Positions 41,391-54,025 are shown, counted from the first letter of the stretch. The stretch: 64,000 nucleotides of DNA from Eutreptiella sp. 'Long Island Sound 2002' (GCA_964036045.1 OZ038387.1:21219348-21283347), one strand, 5' to 3'. The notes: generated from the letters alone by a model not told the origin. Numbers and translations: made by a program.

Positions 41391-44300
41391 GTGGGGGTGG
41401 GCAGGGGTAAATGGCGTCCTAGGACCCGCGGAGTCGCCCCCCCCCCCCTAGGGCCCATCAATTTGACTTGTGTCTTTGATAAAGTGTTTTACAATGTAGC
41501 ATGGTGCTAGAAGGGAGTTGAAGGTGCGTGCTCAACATAATAAGACATGAGTGAACTGAAAAGGGGGTGGCAATAGGTGGTGACCTTGCAGTCTCCAAAC
41601 CCTTATGATTGGGCCCTCCAAGGGGCTAAGGGGCTAGTTTGCAGAGCTATGGAGCACAATTATTGTCCAATTGTCCTGAAGAAAATTTTCTCATACCCAA
41701 CGTGGTGTTGCATTTGCAAACACAAATACACGTTATGGTGAGGACGCCAACGGCAAATGCACATGCTCGCATAGAAGTACACCCGCATAACCTTCACAGA
41801 AGAACAATTCCATGCAATCAACATGTGCACATGCCAAGCAAATGCATTGAAATCGATGGAGGCGGCCGTTGGGAGTGACAAGCACTTGGTGTATGGACAA
41901 TTTGCTACTACTCCTCCGCACATGTCAGCGACGAGATAGATGAGTTGTCACTGCTTTCACTACATGAATCCTTTGAGCTGTCAGAGTTATCAGTGTACTT
42001 GCAATATTGCCACGTGAGCTACTGCCACGATCTCCATCACTATTGTGTATGCTACTACTGTTGGCACTAGAGGCATCATTGGCCGCAATATCGCCTTCGG
42101 AATAGCACCTTCGGACTTCACATGGCGGAGGGCGGCAAAAGGAGTAGCAAAATCTTGCCACTCAGTTGGCGGGTCCTGCTTGCTCACCCACATAACATGA
42201 CAAAACTAACAGAGCAAGGAACAATTTACATATTTTGGGAGCAAGATTCATTACACGCAAGCGCAATTCTAGATATCTGAAATATCTAAATCTACATCTA
42301 ATGGCATGAAAAATACTTGAATTCCCCAATTTACACCGCATTTACAAAAAGTTGAAGAAATTTACGTCACTTTCTGCGCAATCTACAAAAAATTATGTAA
42401 TTTATAGCGTAAATTGTGTTTGGCCACCGGCCCCTACCCCATCTTTAGCCGCCATGCAGTGCACTCCATGGATTTTGGGTGTCGGTTCTCCCCACGGGCA
42501 CAAAAGGTTGCAGCAACTGCGGCTTGAACCACAAAACGAACATGTGCATTTGCACTAACACATCCAAGTGCGCTTTCCATGGTAGGTGCGGGGTTTGCTT
42601 GGCTTGCATTGCTTGCAGCATTTTGCACAACATTTTCTGGAGATGAACCGCTTTGCTACAAAAGAAAGGGGTGGTATGACACACAAAAAGGAAGAATGCA
42701 TAAACATCAGCAAAGTGGCTAGCACGTGATGAAATGTCTAGCCATGTAACAACTCACCTTTTTTCTCAAAAATTGGTCTTTTGGCTTGGTCACGCTTCCC
42801 CAAAATAACAATCTTCAAAATGAGGTCCACAACAGCCCATGTACCTCCTCGTCTACTGCTACACTTGGAGCTCAAGATGAAGTCCAAATCCTTAGGCTCC
42901 TCCCAACAACCCCTCATTTTCTTTGAAAATTGAGCATCTCACTCCCATCCAAAATGGGCCACTTCTTGTTTAGACATGTACAACTTGCCCTCATATGGCC
43001 AAAATATTGGCGGAGGGTCCATTTATGCAACAAAAGAACGAACAAGTAGAGTGAGCAACACGACAACATTTGCGCACCAACCACCAACACCACAACAACC
43101 AACCAAATGACTACCACATCCTATTCAAAAAATAGGTATCCATTGTCCAAATGGAAAAATGGGGGATGGAAGGTGCCCGTAGGCATCCCGCAAAACGCAC
43201 ACGTAGGAGGCTTGCAAATAGGATAAATGAATGAAGGCCAAATCCAGGATTGGATACTCCTCTCCACTAGGAATAGCTACCAATGTCTCTTAAAAAAAAA
43301 CTCGCCACAATGCTTTTTTTGAGTGCCAATGTGCAAGGCTTCAAATACCTGCAAGTGTCTTTTAAGGACAACCCTCTGACTGAAATGCATCCTTTCTATG
43401 CTGGTGTAAAGACTCCTTTTAAAATAAAGCAGATTTTGTCAGATAAACCCGCAATCCTAAAAAAATACGCTACACATGGGCCATGCAACCTACCAATTGA
43501 AGACATGGCGCTCAATTGGAGATGCAATTTCATCCGCCCCTTGTGGGCCATTTGTGGGCTGGGAACGAAAACGCCCCGTTTGTCCTTGACGGACATAAGA
43601 CATCAGCTTGTATGGAGTTCTCCTTCCAAAAGGACCAAGTGTACTCAAGTACACATGTCTTGTAACTAATGCTGAAGCCTCTTGCTGTTGATCATCATCC
43701 CAATCAGCCCGTGCTATTTTTGATACGGAGCCTGTTGCGTTTCACGGGCAGCTTCAGTAGTGGCTTTCAAGTGCTGAACCGAAGATGAATCTTCTCTTGG
43801 CGTTCATCTGTTTTGGGCTTGGGCGTCAAAAACGAAGCACCACAAGGAGAAAACTACACAGCGTATGCAGAAAAGTGGACAAATGTGCAACAAAGGGATG
43901 TTCAATGGCGAGAGGCTTCATACCCACAGAATTCAACCATGCCCCGTCTACGAATGCTGGGGGGGCGGCCTCTTCAAATTCTAGACCCCAACCGGGTGCG
44001 AAAACTTTTGGGGGTCTGGAGGGGGGGGGGGGGGTAGGTGGGCCGGCTGGTCAGCCGCCAGGGTGCCTAGAGAGGGGTCAGTGGGTACCCCAACATACAT
44101 ACCTCAAAATGATCCCCATGACGCGCTGATCATTTTGAACACACACACAAATGGGGTAAAATTTTTTCAGAAAAAAATTGTCCATTAGCTCAGGATCCCA
44201 TCAGCCAAGGTCAGACCCGGAGGTCAGGTCAGGGGTCAAAAAATTTTCTGTGTTTTTCAAACATTTTTGAATTCTCCACAAAATTCTGAGTATTTTGAGT

Positions 44301-45537
44301 ATAGACACATAGGGTGAAAAAAAAAACCCTCAGGAAGTGCAAAAAAAAAATCGGCGCCAACCCTTTCCCCCAAAATCTCAAATTGGAGAAAGACGGGTTC
44401 GAAAACTTTGGGGGGGTCTGAAGGGGGGGGGGGGGTCTGGAATTCGAAGGGGCCGCCCCCCTTGGCTGAGCTATGCTTTGCGGCAGCTGTTGAACAACAA
44501 GTCATTTTGCAAAACATCGACACGAGTTTATTTCGCACAGCGGCCTGAAACATGTGGGGGGAACATCACACGAATTTGGCATGGGAACTATCGCATAGTG
44601 AAAAATTCGCATCGCAACCCCCCTCCCCCCTTTGATGAGAGTGCGGAGGATAACCCAAGAGGGAAGATGCACAGAGTCATGATCACATAAAAACATGACA
44701 CACAGTAGTGAGAAAAGATACATTTCGCAATCAACACAAGTTGCTCCCATTGAGTGTGTGCGATTTGAGCAGCATGGTGAGAAGGAGCTCAAAGAAACTC
44801 AGGAGGTGTCCATCCGGATCCTACAAAAATGAGCCTTTGGGACACAAAGCAGGACGTGACCAAATGCCAAGAGGAGGGAGAAATTTACCCAATCCCCCCC
44901 TCTTGCCATGGGAAAGGTTACCAAAGTATGTATCAAAATCAGCTCTGGCACCATCATTCATGGTGGTGCTATTGAAGACCAATGATGGTCATTTTTTATG
45001 CATGTATAGGCAGGCAAAATGATGTATCCTTGGTTGGCTGTTGCTTGTAGACACAGTTTCCATGCCAATGTTAAAGGACACAATTTTGATAGGGGTGGCA
45101 GAAAAGGACAGGGATAAGTACAAAAGTGGCAACTTGCTGTGAAAAGCCAGGGGAAATGAGGAGTAGGTGGACGGAGCGTCAAGTAGGCCACTCTTCATGT
45201 AACCAAACTAGGGATCTTCCCTCTGACTGGACCTGACAATTTTGTGAATATTAAAAAGTTCAAGTGATGATGGTCATCATCACCCCTGCCTTGGAATCGC
45301 AGGATATGGCCTACAAACCTGCCAACTGAATTGCCTATGACCTTCCAAATCAGATACAAAACGTCCTTGACTGAGTAGGGAAGTCAGACACCTGAATCAG
45401 CTGAGCAGAAGATGACATAAACATATGAGCAGTTGTTGTGACATCAATTGCGGTACATAAATAAAAACATAATATATGAAAACATCAACAAAGGCAATTT
45501 CCCTGCAACGAAAGGATGAGGCAGAGGAGTATCCTGC
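41391..45537. other. AT-rich region with weak ORFs; probable unrecognised mobile DNA
   Basis: Minus-strand frames near 42,000-42,160 (SSANSSSIHNSDGDRGSSSR) and 42,434-42,660 (NVVQNAASNASQANPAP) are Asn/Ser/Ala-rich like the ORF at 7.4 kb. At 44,000-44,460 there are two similar blocks (CGAAAACTTT.GGGGGTCTG followed by poly(G), near 44,000 and 44,400). No transposase, RT or host domain was recognised. Confidence 0.4.
43283..43669 (+). CDS. Unidentified plus-strand ORF, 128 codons
   Basis: ATG at 43,283 opens MSLKKKLATMLFLSANVQGF, KYLQVSFKDNPLTEMHPFYA, GVKTPFKIKQILSDKPAILK and ends at TAA 43,669. The composition is protein-like, with a mixed hydrophobic/charged pattern. No domain was recognised and there is no neighbour to support it. 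It could equally be chance in AT-rich DNA. Confidence 0.25.
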   Translation: MSLKKKLATMLFLSANVQGFKYLQVSFKDNPLTEMHPFYAGVKTPFKIKQILSDKPAILKKYATHGPCNLPIEDMALNWRCNFIRPLWAICGLGTKTPRLSLTDIRHQLVWSSPSKRTKCTQVHMSCN

Positions 45538-45774
45538 CTACTCAATGTTACAGGTGTCTCCTAATTCCCTGACCCAGCCCCTGGTCGTTTCATCCCTGAA
45601 CAGCATGAACATGCTTCCCAGCTCGAGGAGGGAGGTCGATGAGAAGATGGCAGCATCGTTTTCAGACACAATGCCAATGCGAACCTTAGTGAAAGCTGCC
45701 AACTGGAGCCTCCACTTTTGCAGGTCCTTCAGTGTATTCCTAAGCACGGTGTTAGTTTTCGACCAAATGTGCTT
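45538..45774 (-). CDS. Unidentified coding exon
   Basis: The minus-strand frame reads WKHIWSKTNTVLRNTLKDLQ, KWRLQLAAFTKVRIGIVSEN, DAAIFSSTSLLELGSMFMLF, RDETTRGWVRELGDTCNIE and TAG at 45,538. Codon and residue use look coding. A possible acceptor is CCGTGCTTAG (about 45,746) and a possible donor is ACCT|GTAACA near 45,556, so it may be an internal exon rather than a C terminus. No family was recognised; a transposon origin is possible. Confidence 0.4.
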   Translation of the reverse strand, partial: KHIWSKTNTVLRNTLKDLQKWRLQLAAFTKVRIGIVSENDAAIFSSTSLLELGSMFMLFRDETTRGWVRELGDTCNIE

Positions 45775-46411
45775 CCAGCCTCCACTTTGACGGGGCCGAA
45801 AGCATCCTTGGTGGCTTTGAAGAGGGGGGGGGGGGGGTTAGAGAAACCATCCAACCAATTGCCCATTGCCTAATCTCAGCCAAAACAGCAAGACCACTGG
45901 GACCATGCTGCGCCCTTATGCTTGAATGTCACCACAATGAATTAAATTGAATTCGAAGCGCCCCATTTCAAATGTGGTGTGTTGGCACTGCATACAGATG
46001 CCACCTCGTCGGCCACGCGACACCATTGCATCTTGCTTGATTGCTTGGCTGCCAACCACTCTACATGCCGGATGCCAAGCATGCTGTCAATATTCCGCCC
46101 CCTGGAGGGTGTGGTCCCAATGGTGCCTCGAAATATGGTGGACCAACCACTTACCCAGCATCGAAACACTTGCCACACCTGTGGTCCAACCAATTGTCCA
46201 TCATCCAACGACTTGTACAACAGCCAGCTCGCCCATACAGTGACCTCTGTCCTGTCAGAGTCCCATTAAGCTGAAGCCTGCTGCTGATCAGACAACCAGC
46301 AGGTTGACGTGGTGGGCTATTGATTGACACCTCCCGTTCGTCCTAGGATGGACGCCCCTGAGCACAACCTGACTGCACCAGCAACATTCAATGTCAACAC
46401 ACATGACAGAC

Positions 46412-46871
46412 CTTAGCAGCAGCAGCAGCAGCAGCAGTTTTCTTTTTCACAGGCGTTCCCCTGGTACTTGAGGCCAGACTTTGCTGTTTCTGTGGCTTTG
46501 CAGGCACCTGCAGATGCATTTGGAGGACGCCAGCACGTACCCCAGAGTTGCAGGCAGGCTGGATTATGCAGCCCTCAAATTGTCCTCAGTGCCCAAAATC
46601 GACTGCATTCAATGGCAAGGGTCGAAGCAGCGCACATAAAAAACCCTAGGGCGGGCGCCTTTGCCCAACAAAACTCGCAATGCCACCGGACTTACAGCGT
46701 CTTTGGGGTCCTAATCAGTCGTAGAGATCACTTCGAGTCAGAAGAAGGCTGCTGAGCAAATCTCCACTAAATCTGAAACGGATTTCCCAAGCATACCTCA
46801 TGACCACGGGGGCTTGGCCTAGTTTTCGCTTTGCCCTGGGCACTCGGAGATGGGCTTCGCTGCGGTGCCAT
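46412..46871 (-). CDS. First two exons of a gene for a basic Ser/Ala/Lys-rich protein
   Basis: Exon 1 (46,797-46,871) starts with ATG and encodes MAPQRSPSPSAQGKAKTRPS then PRGHE, with donor GAG|GTATGC. Exon 2 (46,412-46,507, acceptor CATCTGCAG, donor AAG|GTCTGT) encodes VPAKPQKQQSLASSTRGTPV, KKKT, seven Ala and Lys. Both joins are phase 0 and the intron is 289 bp. A (CAG)n run at 46,416-46,437 is the complement of the poly-Ala codons. Exon 2 resembles the exons at 34.4 and 32.6 kb. The composition is that of a histone H1-like or other chromatin-tail protein. Later exons may lie far to the left beyond the DIRS-like element; that link is unproven. Confidence 0.6.
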
Positions 46872-47396
46872 GGATGCCCCCTGACATATAATGGGTGTCA
46901 AAGGTTTGGGGCACAACATTCGCCATATTCCCCATGTCTGAAACCCGCCCTTCCACTCTCACTCGGTACCATGCTCTAAAACACGCTCCCCCGCTCCCAT
47001 AACCGCTATACACCCTGTTGCACAGCAACCCCCTCCCTCCGCCCCTGTACATCCCCTGTACGTCAATCTGCACCCCTCTCCCGAAACCATCACCACACGT
47101 CTCGACCTCTGCAACCTTCCATATCCCCTTAACAACCTCTGAACCCTTCAACGACCCTCAATACCCCTCCGCAGCCCTCTACCCCTCTGCAACAATCGAC
47201 AATCCTGTACACACAGAATGGTGTAGGCATTGGAGACTAAAAAGGGGGCATTGGGTAGTGCCGTGTGGTCGGGATGCAAACAACGTGGGGGGCACAGCGA
47301 AGGAACCCCTGGGTACACAGACCATACAACCGCCCCAAAAATAACAGCCCAGGCTTCCGTTTCACATAGGCATTAAAGGGGACTATCACCACATAC

Positions 47397-48153
47397 CCCA
47401 TGTCAACCCAACTGACCACGCACACTGCACACTCCATGCAAACTGGGCGTGCGAACTGATGCAATTGTTGAAGCATGTACATGTGTGTCACAGAACGCAG
47501 CTGCTGCAACACAGCAGGAGGAATTGCCACCCTCTGGTGGATTTGTCTGAGTGCCCCTAACGCCGCAGGGGGGTAAAGCCATCGGCCACCTCAGCCACAC
47601 ACATGCCACCCTTCCCAAGCAACAGCGACAGCCACGAGCTTCCCTTTCCTCCGGAAGACACAAACCTTTGGCATTTGGGATAGAAGCTTAAGACATTCGT
47701 CACTGCAGAAGACAGCAGGGCACTGACTGGAACGACGGCTCTGGTTAACAAGAGGGCGTGGGTACAACATGGGCATTTGCCCTTAACAGAGTAGACAGCA
47801 AAGTGCGCCATCCGAGGCAAAGTGCCAATGTTCTGCATGACATTGAGACAGGAAAGCCTTGTTTTGCCGGGGACATGCAGTCCTTCGTGACGGCGCATCA
47901 GCTGCTCGGGGCCATTGAAGCCCTCTGTTTGTCTGTTGGTCTTGCATCACCTCACCATGATAGGAAGAGCACTCAATCGCGTGCAGCGTAATACCAAACC
48001 ATTTTGGACTTGGTAGGGGTAGAGCGCACACTTGTGCAAAGCACAAAAGCCCCCAGAGGGTGGATATTAGCATACCTCTGTCCCAATTTTACTAAAATGT
48101 GTCCACACCACCCATTCTTTCCTATTCCAATAGCTTCCATTTCTCTTTCAACT
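47397..48153 (-). CDS. Two candidate exons of an unidentified gene
   Basis: Exon 48,076-48,153 (acceptor CATCTTGCAG, donor AGAG|GTATGC) encodes VEREMEAIGIGKNGWCGHIL then VKLGQ, phase 2 both ends. Exon 47,397-47,556 (acceptor GCGTTAG, donor GGG|GTATGT) encodes ALRQIHQRVAIPPAVLQQLR, SVTHMYMLQQLHQFARPVCM and ECAVCVVSWVDMG. The phases do not join directly, so at least one more exon lies between (a frame at 47,600-47,720 is a candidate). Upstream of the gene start at 46,871 and on the same strand. Confidence 0.35.
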
Positions 48154-48294
48154 CTGCAAGATGCTACTTTTGGAGCCTTTTTTTTTTGTCTCCCAAAAGT
48201 CACTGACTATGCAAGCGCCAATATGCACACAGGCACAACCACGAAGGTGGAGCCAAATTGCGAAGTACAACAGAAGCAAAATGCACTACGCAAA

Positions 48295-48325
48295 CTGCAC
48301 ACTGCACACTGCACACTGCACACCA
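48295..48325 (+). repeat. (GCACACT)n heptanucleotide repeat, four copies
   Basis: CTGCACA is repeated in tandem. No gene is linked to it. Confidence 0.85.
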
Positions 48326-50010
48326 AAATGTACTATGCAATGTAAACCACACTGGCTGCACACATCCAACATACTAGGAGCGGAACCTGGAGCCTGCCCC
48401 CAGAGAAAGCATCCTCAACCCCATTAGGCTTTCCAACCTCACCAGGGGTCCACCTTTGTTGAAACCGCGCACCAAAGGGGCTGGAGATCATCAACTAAGA
48501 AGAGGCTTCCTTGGTGGGCTACACATAGTGGCGAGCCCATTGAGATAGAGGGCAATTGCCACATAGCCCCTACATGACAAGGGCACTTGGCCATATGCTC
48601 AAAACTTTCCTTGGCTCCTCAAGCTACAATTGTCACACACACAGTTCGCAATGTTGCAACATACTCAGGTATCTACACTTCATAGCTACTTTTGCTAGCA
48701 CTTACTTGGCAATCCTTGTATGTACACCAGGAATCATTACCCACCATTTGGGCTTCTGCAATGAATGAATACCCACCCATACCTATTCTACTTCCTAGCA
48801 AACCGCCTCACTCTCTCTATGTTTCTTTGGTGACGTCTGCTTTCACTCAGCTCTGTGCTGTATTGCCTCTCGGTCTGAGCAGAGGCAACTATCTATCCTC
48901 TTGACAACTCCAGGTCAAGCAACTGCAATAGTCTTAGATTTACTGGCCTTGACTCAAGGGATAGTGCCGTTTCATCCCCAGAAGGCAACGAGCACTCATC
49001 CATTGGTTTTAACCTGGGGGCTCTCCAGGCCGCAGGGGGTACAAGCGGGTAGGGTGTGCCGGTGACTAGCAGTACTGTTGCCACTACAGAGACTAAATTG
49101 TTGTCACTCTCGAAAGAATCATGTAAGAAACCCACCAGGGTGGAAAATAATACTATTAGCATTCTGGGTCAGGTTAGGGCAAGCTGCATGACTCCCTTCT
49201 TCATAAACATGCCGAAACTTAGATGTGGCCGGCACATCACCCAAACTTACCACCTCAGAGCAACGGCCCATGGCAGCATTGGAAGGGCACACAGTGGCCT
49301 CCTGTTCATGGCAAAGTCTCCCAGTAGACCCCAAGCACCTGCTTGGGCTGCAGTGCGGCGGAGGTTGTGGTTGTGCCCCTGTGGATTGTGCAAACATGCT
49401 CCTTGTCATAGGTGGTGCACTTGTTCATCATAGCGGTCTAAGGGCATTCATTGTTCAATCATACGCCCCGAGCCACAGTCCAAACTCGCAGTGAATATGT
49501 ACACAGGCCACAAGGTATGATCATTCGGACATGCACCAGCGCTGAGAGGTTTATCCAGCCCCAAAAACATAAAAAACACGGCAGCGGTCCAAAGCAAGCT
49601 TTTACTAACACATCTTCCACCCTCAATGGAATCGCTAGTTATGAATTGGCAGTGGATGGGAGCAAATGCTCAACTTAATACTTGAGTTCCACCGGGTTCT
49701 GCAGGTGCCAACAACCAGCCAACACATCAGCCATTTCATTGCCCATCTCATCTATGTGACCTCAAATATACACATAGAGCAAGCACCCTTCATGAGTCTA
49801 AAGCACCCCCAACAGTTCTTCCCTATAACCAACCTCCCCTCCTTTCATCGTTTGCCAGCCCCCTTGCGACCAGCCCTGCAAGTGCAATTCAAAACCATCA
49901 ATACAACACGTACCGTCAAACTGCACCTCTACATCTTGTGTTCCTTGCGTGCTTCCAGCAACCACAAAAACACAAAAAACTCTACATAATTGTTCATTGG
50001 TATAGGCCCG
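48326..50010. other. No supported gene
   Basis: Short frames on both strands without domains or convincing splice context. Confidence 0.5.
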
Positions 50011-50252
50011 TGGGATTAATGGGACTAATGGGACTAATGGGGGGAAACATCAGGATTAATGGGACTAAGGGACTAATGGTATTACTGGGAATGGTGGGAT
50101 TATTGGTATCAACGGGATGAATGGGACTAACGGAATCAATGGGACTAATGGATGAATGGGACGAATGCAACTAATGGGATTGATGGGACCAATGGAACAT
50201 CAAACTGAACAACCAATGGGACTAGTGGGATGAATGGGATGAATGCAACCAA
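50011..50252 (+). repeat. 9-bp minisatellite (GGGAYYAAT), array 1
   Basis: About 25 degenerate copies of AATGGGACT/AATGGGATT/AATGGGATG. Related arrays are at 54,026, 54,888 and 58,026. Because the unit is nine bases, all frames give periodic peptides; none is a gene. Confidence 0.85.
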
Positions 50253-50380
50253 TTTCTCCCTATTGGGTCCATGTCCTTTCCAACAGCAGGGCACAAATCA
50301 GGAGCATTGCTTGCTTCATCACTCACCGCTTGAATTCAATAGCAGGTGACTGAACATTAGTGACTGAGTAGGTGGGTGAT

Positions 50381-52332
50381 CTAATCAACCCTTGAAAACT
50401 GAGTGTATGAGCAGGCGGGCGGGGTGGTCGACCACTCAAAAATTTTAAAAAATTCTGAGATATGAAGGAATTCAATTGTTGTAAGGGAGTGGGAGAAATC
50501 CGTGCATTCCGCATGGGAATGCTGGTATTTCCCCCTATCTGGTCCTTCCCATCCCCACCCCCACCCTGCGGGGGGGGGGGGGGGGCTCACTATTTTATAC
50601 TCTAATCGACCCCATGAAGTGGATTTCTTGAAATTTGATAGTATAGCATCCCATTGTTGTTGTGCACTCACCATTGCCCTCCCCAGTCTGTCCGCCCTCG
50701 TGTTTGGTATTCTAGAGATCACATCCGCTGGCATGGAGTTTGCGGGAACCCAAAAGAGATGCAAGATGCCGCTTGTCCACCACACGTGTTTAAATAAACA
50801 ACGAACAATCTTGACTTGTCGTGTGGCTTGGCGACTGGCTTGTAACTTTGTGGTGGAATATAGTGATGCCACATTGTCACTCAACACATGGGCAAAATAT
50901 ACTTTTTGATTCGAGACAAAATGGGCAGCATAGTTCACTCACACATGACTGCAATGTGTGCCCCCCCCCCCCCCCAACTCTATCACGCCCTGTGGCTTCG
51001 GCGGCATCAATAGCTACCATGGGTGCCAGTAGCGGAGCATTCCGTTCCAGTGGGGCAATGTAAGGGGACCACCCCGATTGCAATTGCTTCGACAATGCTA
51101 CAAAGGATATTCCTAGAAGATCGTTTAACATAACAGGCGGTCTTCCATCTGGCCCTGTGCTAGCCATACAAGAAAGCAGTAGCACCGGGCCTTGGACCAA
51201 AAAACTATTGCATACGCCCCGTAATCCTTTCAATGCGCTTGGGCGTGAGGGACTCTAAGAGCAGCAGCAACACTTTTTAAGGTGGTATTGGGAAGGTTTT
51301 TGACATATGAAGTGTCCATTTGGAACTTTTTACCAATCCAACAAACCGTGCTTTTGAGCTCAGTGCAAGATTTTGCGGAATTGACCAGGCCTTTTGCTTT
51401 CAAGAAGTTGCAAAGGGCATCGGTGAGGACCCGCAATGTTGCCAGGTCATTGGACAATTGTATAATATCATCAAGATAATGGAAGTGGACCACTGCATGG
51501 GGGTCAAAATCTCAAAAGAATTCAAACGAAGTGCCTCAAGGATTCATGGGCAATTATACGAGGAAAATCCCATCCAAAGCGGAGTGTCTTCCGGTACGAT
51601 CTAGGCAGCTAAAAGCAGTTCCAAAAATTTTCAGGCTTCAGAAGGGACCAGTAACAATTTGAAACATCAATTGTAGTGGCAAACACAGGTCCCCTTGACC
51701 TCAAGCGGGCTATTGCTTCAAAGACATCTAAGATATGGTATATGGCTCCTGGCACATGGGTGGTTTGCAGGACTATTGTTCAATGATGTTCCTCATATTC
51801 AAGATGAAAGAGCATTTCTCAACCGTTTTTGGTTTGGGGAATGCGGTGCAATTTGCCTCTACCTCTAGGTATTGTCTTTCCAAGAAACCGTCACTTATCA
51901 ATTTGTCGCAAAGGATCCTTTTGGAACCAGACAGGGTCTTGGGCTTCACTCTGGATCCTTCCGGGTCACATTTTTTTGTGTCATGTAGGAATCCTGCATG
52001 TACACATCTGTCCCACACCACTTCCGGATTTTGCAATCTCCCCTCACACCAACGCTTGTGCGTGCCGTCTCTTTATCCACTGGTCCACTTCTCGTCAAGC
52101 CATAGTACCCATCATAATCACCATCAAAATTCTCCCGGTCCACAATGTGTACGGCATTAATTGCCTCTCGGATCCCCTCCATGGTTGTCGTCCGTGGATG
52201 GTAGAATTCACACATGTGTTGTGCCGTCAGCAAAATCTTGAGCAGGGCTGAGAAGGCCTTTCCCCTCATTGAGTGCACGTCTGGTGCCATGGGGCATGCC
52301 ACTTGCCAAGCTAGCTGCCTAAGTTTGCCCAC
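50381..52332 (-). pseudogene. Second DIRS-like RT/RNase H relic
   Basis: From right to left: GKLRQLAWQVACPMAPDVHS and GIREAINAVHIVDRENFDGD (leader), a frame change near 52,000, ISDGFLERQYLEVEANCTAF, PKPKTVEKCSFILNMRNIIE, TTIDVSNCYWSLLKPENFWN (motif A), several more frame changes, VHFHYLDDIIQLSNDLATLR (YLDD), and then RNase H-like VYFAHVLSDNVASLYSTTKL and WVPANSMPADVISRIPNTRA. Motif A (DxSNCYWS) and the PADxISR end match the DIRS group and the element at 35.6-40.7 kb. No recombinase or terminal repeats were seen. Confidence 0.7.
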
Positions 52333-54025
52333 TTGGGGAGTGGTTCGTTATGAATTTGCAACGTAGGAACATCCCCCCCAAGGAGGGGAGGGGGGGCTTC
52401 AAGCCTGCTTTGACTTGAACCTCCTCCTCCTTGAGCTCTTGCTGACAATCGTCCTTCTTCCATCTGTACCGTTGCTAGTCGTTGAGCAATTCGACTCTGA
52501 TGCCCACTCCTCGGACCTGGAGGTCTGTGGCTCAAAGGTTTTCATGGAGGCAGCCTTGGATGTCCAAACCTGGTGCACTTGTCTCTTTCTAGGCGTGGAA
52601 TGCGCATTTCTAGAGATTGGGTTTGGGGGTAGAGGGACCCAAGGCGACACAGAAATTCGTTCTCCTTGAGGGCAGTCCATATATTGTTACGCCACGGTTG
52701 CACTCTTCCACCTACACCTACACCGGCCTTTGATCTTCTGTGTTGATGAGCCTGATGCTGCCAGTGTTGATGCACAGAGCTTTCTCCATCCATGCCATCG
52801 CACGACCTTGTAGGTGGAGCGTTGCAGGAGTTTTGCCTCTCTCTAGCTGCTTGGTGCTTGAGAATATGTGCTCGTCAAGTCCTCTTCCAAGTTTCTTAAT
52901 GGCCACGTAATGCAAGACCATAGCCCATGACGCCCCATTCGGACTCAGTCTCCTAGTATACCACTTGTGGTTGACCTTCTAGTCCTAGAATGTAATTCGG
53001 TGTCCTAGTCCGTTGACATTCCGTACTTGGAGTATGGCTATCTCCAAGATTTGAAATCCCACGGTCGTTGACAAAAATGCTGCTACGACCACACACCATT
53101 CCATTGGCCTCTTCGTTGCCTCACCGATTTTGGTGAGTGCCGTAAAAGATCCCCACTCTAGGGGCCCTCTCTAGTTTCTCGTTGCCGTTGCCTTTGGCAT
53201 CTTTGCCAGGTGTGGTGGCATTGGCCCTGTCGCCGCTAAGAGCAACGTGTGAACCACACTTGAGGAGGATCCTTTTTGCACTTCCTCTGTGATTTGGGTA
53301 TCCAACACCTCTACCACTCACCACTGTGGCCTTGCCTAGTGTACTGGGAAAAGCTTGCAGGGTGCCAATTTGTAGGGTTTGAGCATGTTGGTCTCCAAAA
53401 TCTAGTCGTATTTTGCGGCTCCTCTTTGACATCGCTGAGTGATACCCTATACAACACAGGCAAATTTTGGGGGAGTCCAAACTCGTCTTCACCGTCCCCT
53501 TGTTTGTCCTTTGCTTTCGGCTCCACGACTGCGACACCGTCTCCTTCCCCGTATAGACCACGGTCTCCCCCTCCTTCTCGTGTGTGCACACATTCATCCT
53601 TCAAGAGTCACAATTTCGGGCAGTCCCAAATCTAGTGAGCTCTCCCACATTGATTGTAGCTGGCATGGGGCAGCCCAGAGGTGTCATAGCACAAATTGTC
53701 TCCCTTGGTGTTGTAGTATATCACCTCTCCCAACTTGACAAACTTAAATTTGACACCTATAGTGTCCTCAAAGAATCTTTCCTCCTTCCTCAATATTTTT
53801 TGGCACAGGGGTACTGGTCTTTTTGGTCTTCACTTTCCAACACTAGGCCCTTGTTTTTTTCCGCCTCTTTTCCCCGGTGTGAAGGCACCATACTTTCCAG
53901 CATAGGTTTGTTGGCTACCTTGGACAGGTCCCAATGCCGCCTTTGCCAGCATCTCCCCCTTGTTGGAGTCCTCCGACAACGAGAGACGCGAACATGTTGG
54001 CTTCACTTCAGGCTTGTGTCTAATG
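52333..54025 (-). other. Possible Gag-like flank of the second DIRS relic
   Basis: Minus-strand frames at 52,399-52,921 (charged, Arg-rich) and 53,121-53,597 (ATPGKDAKGNGNEKLERAP) sit upstream of the RT relic, where Gag would be. They share no clear motif with other Gags here, and several overlapping frames are open, so no gene is called. Confidence 0.3.

Noticed and set aside
31065-46871. One 15.8-kb gene from the start at 46,871 to the CxxC exon at 31,065
   Set aside because: Phases allow parts of it and the exons are related, but most exons are missing and the 12-kb gap over the DIRS-like element is unsupported. It was kept as separate exons.
47557-47720. An MCM or AAA-type ATPase fragment (SSGGKGSS...)
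   Set aside because: Only a Gly-rich loop resembles such proteins; no Walker motifs are present in order.
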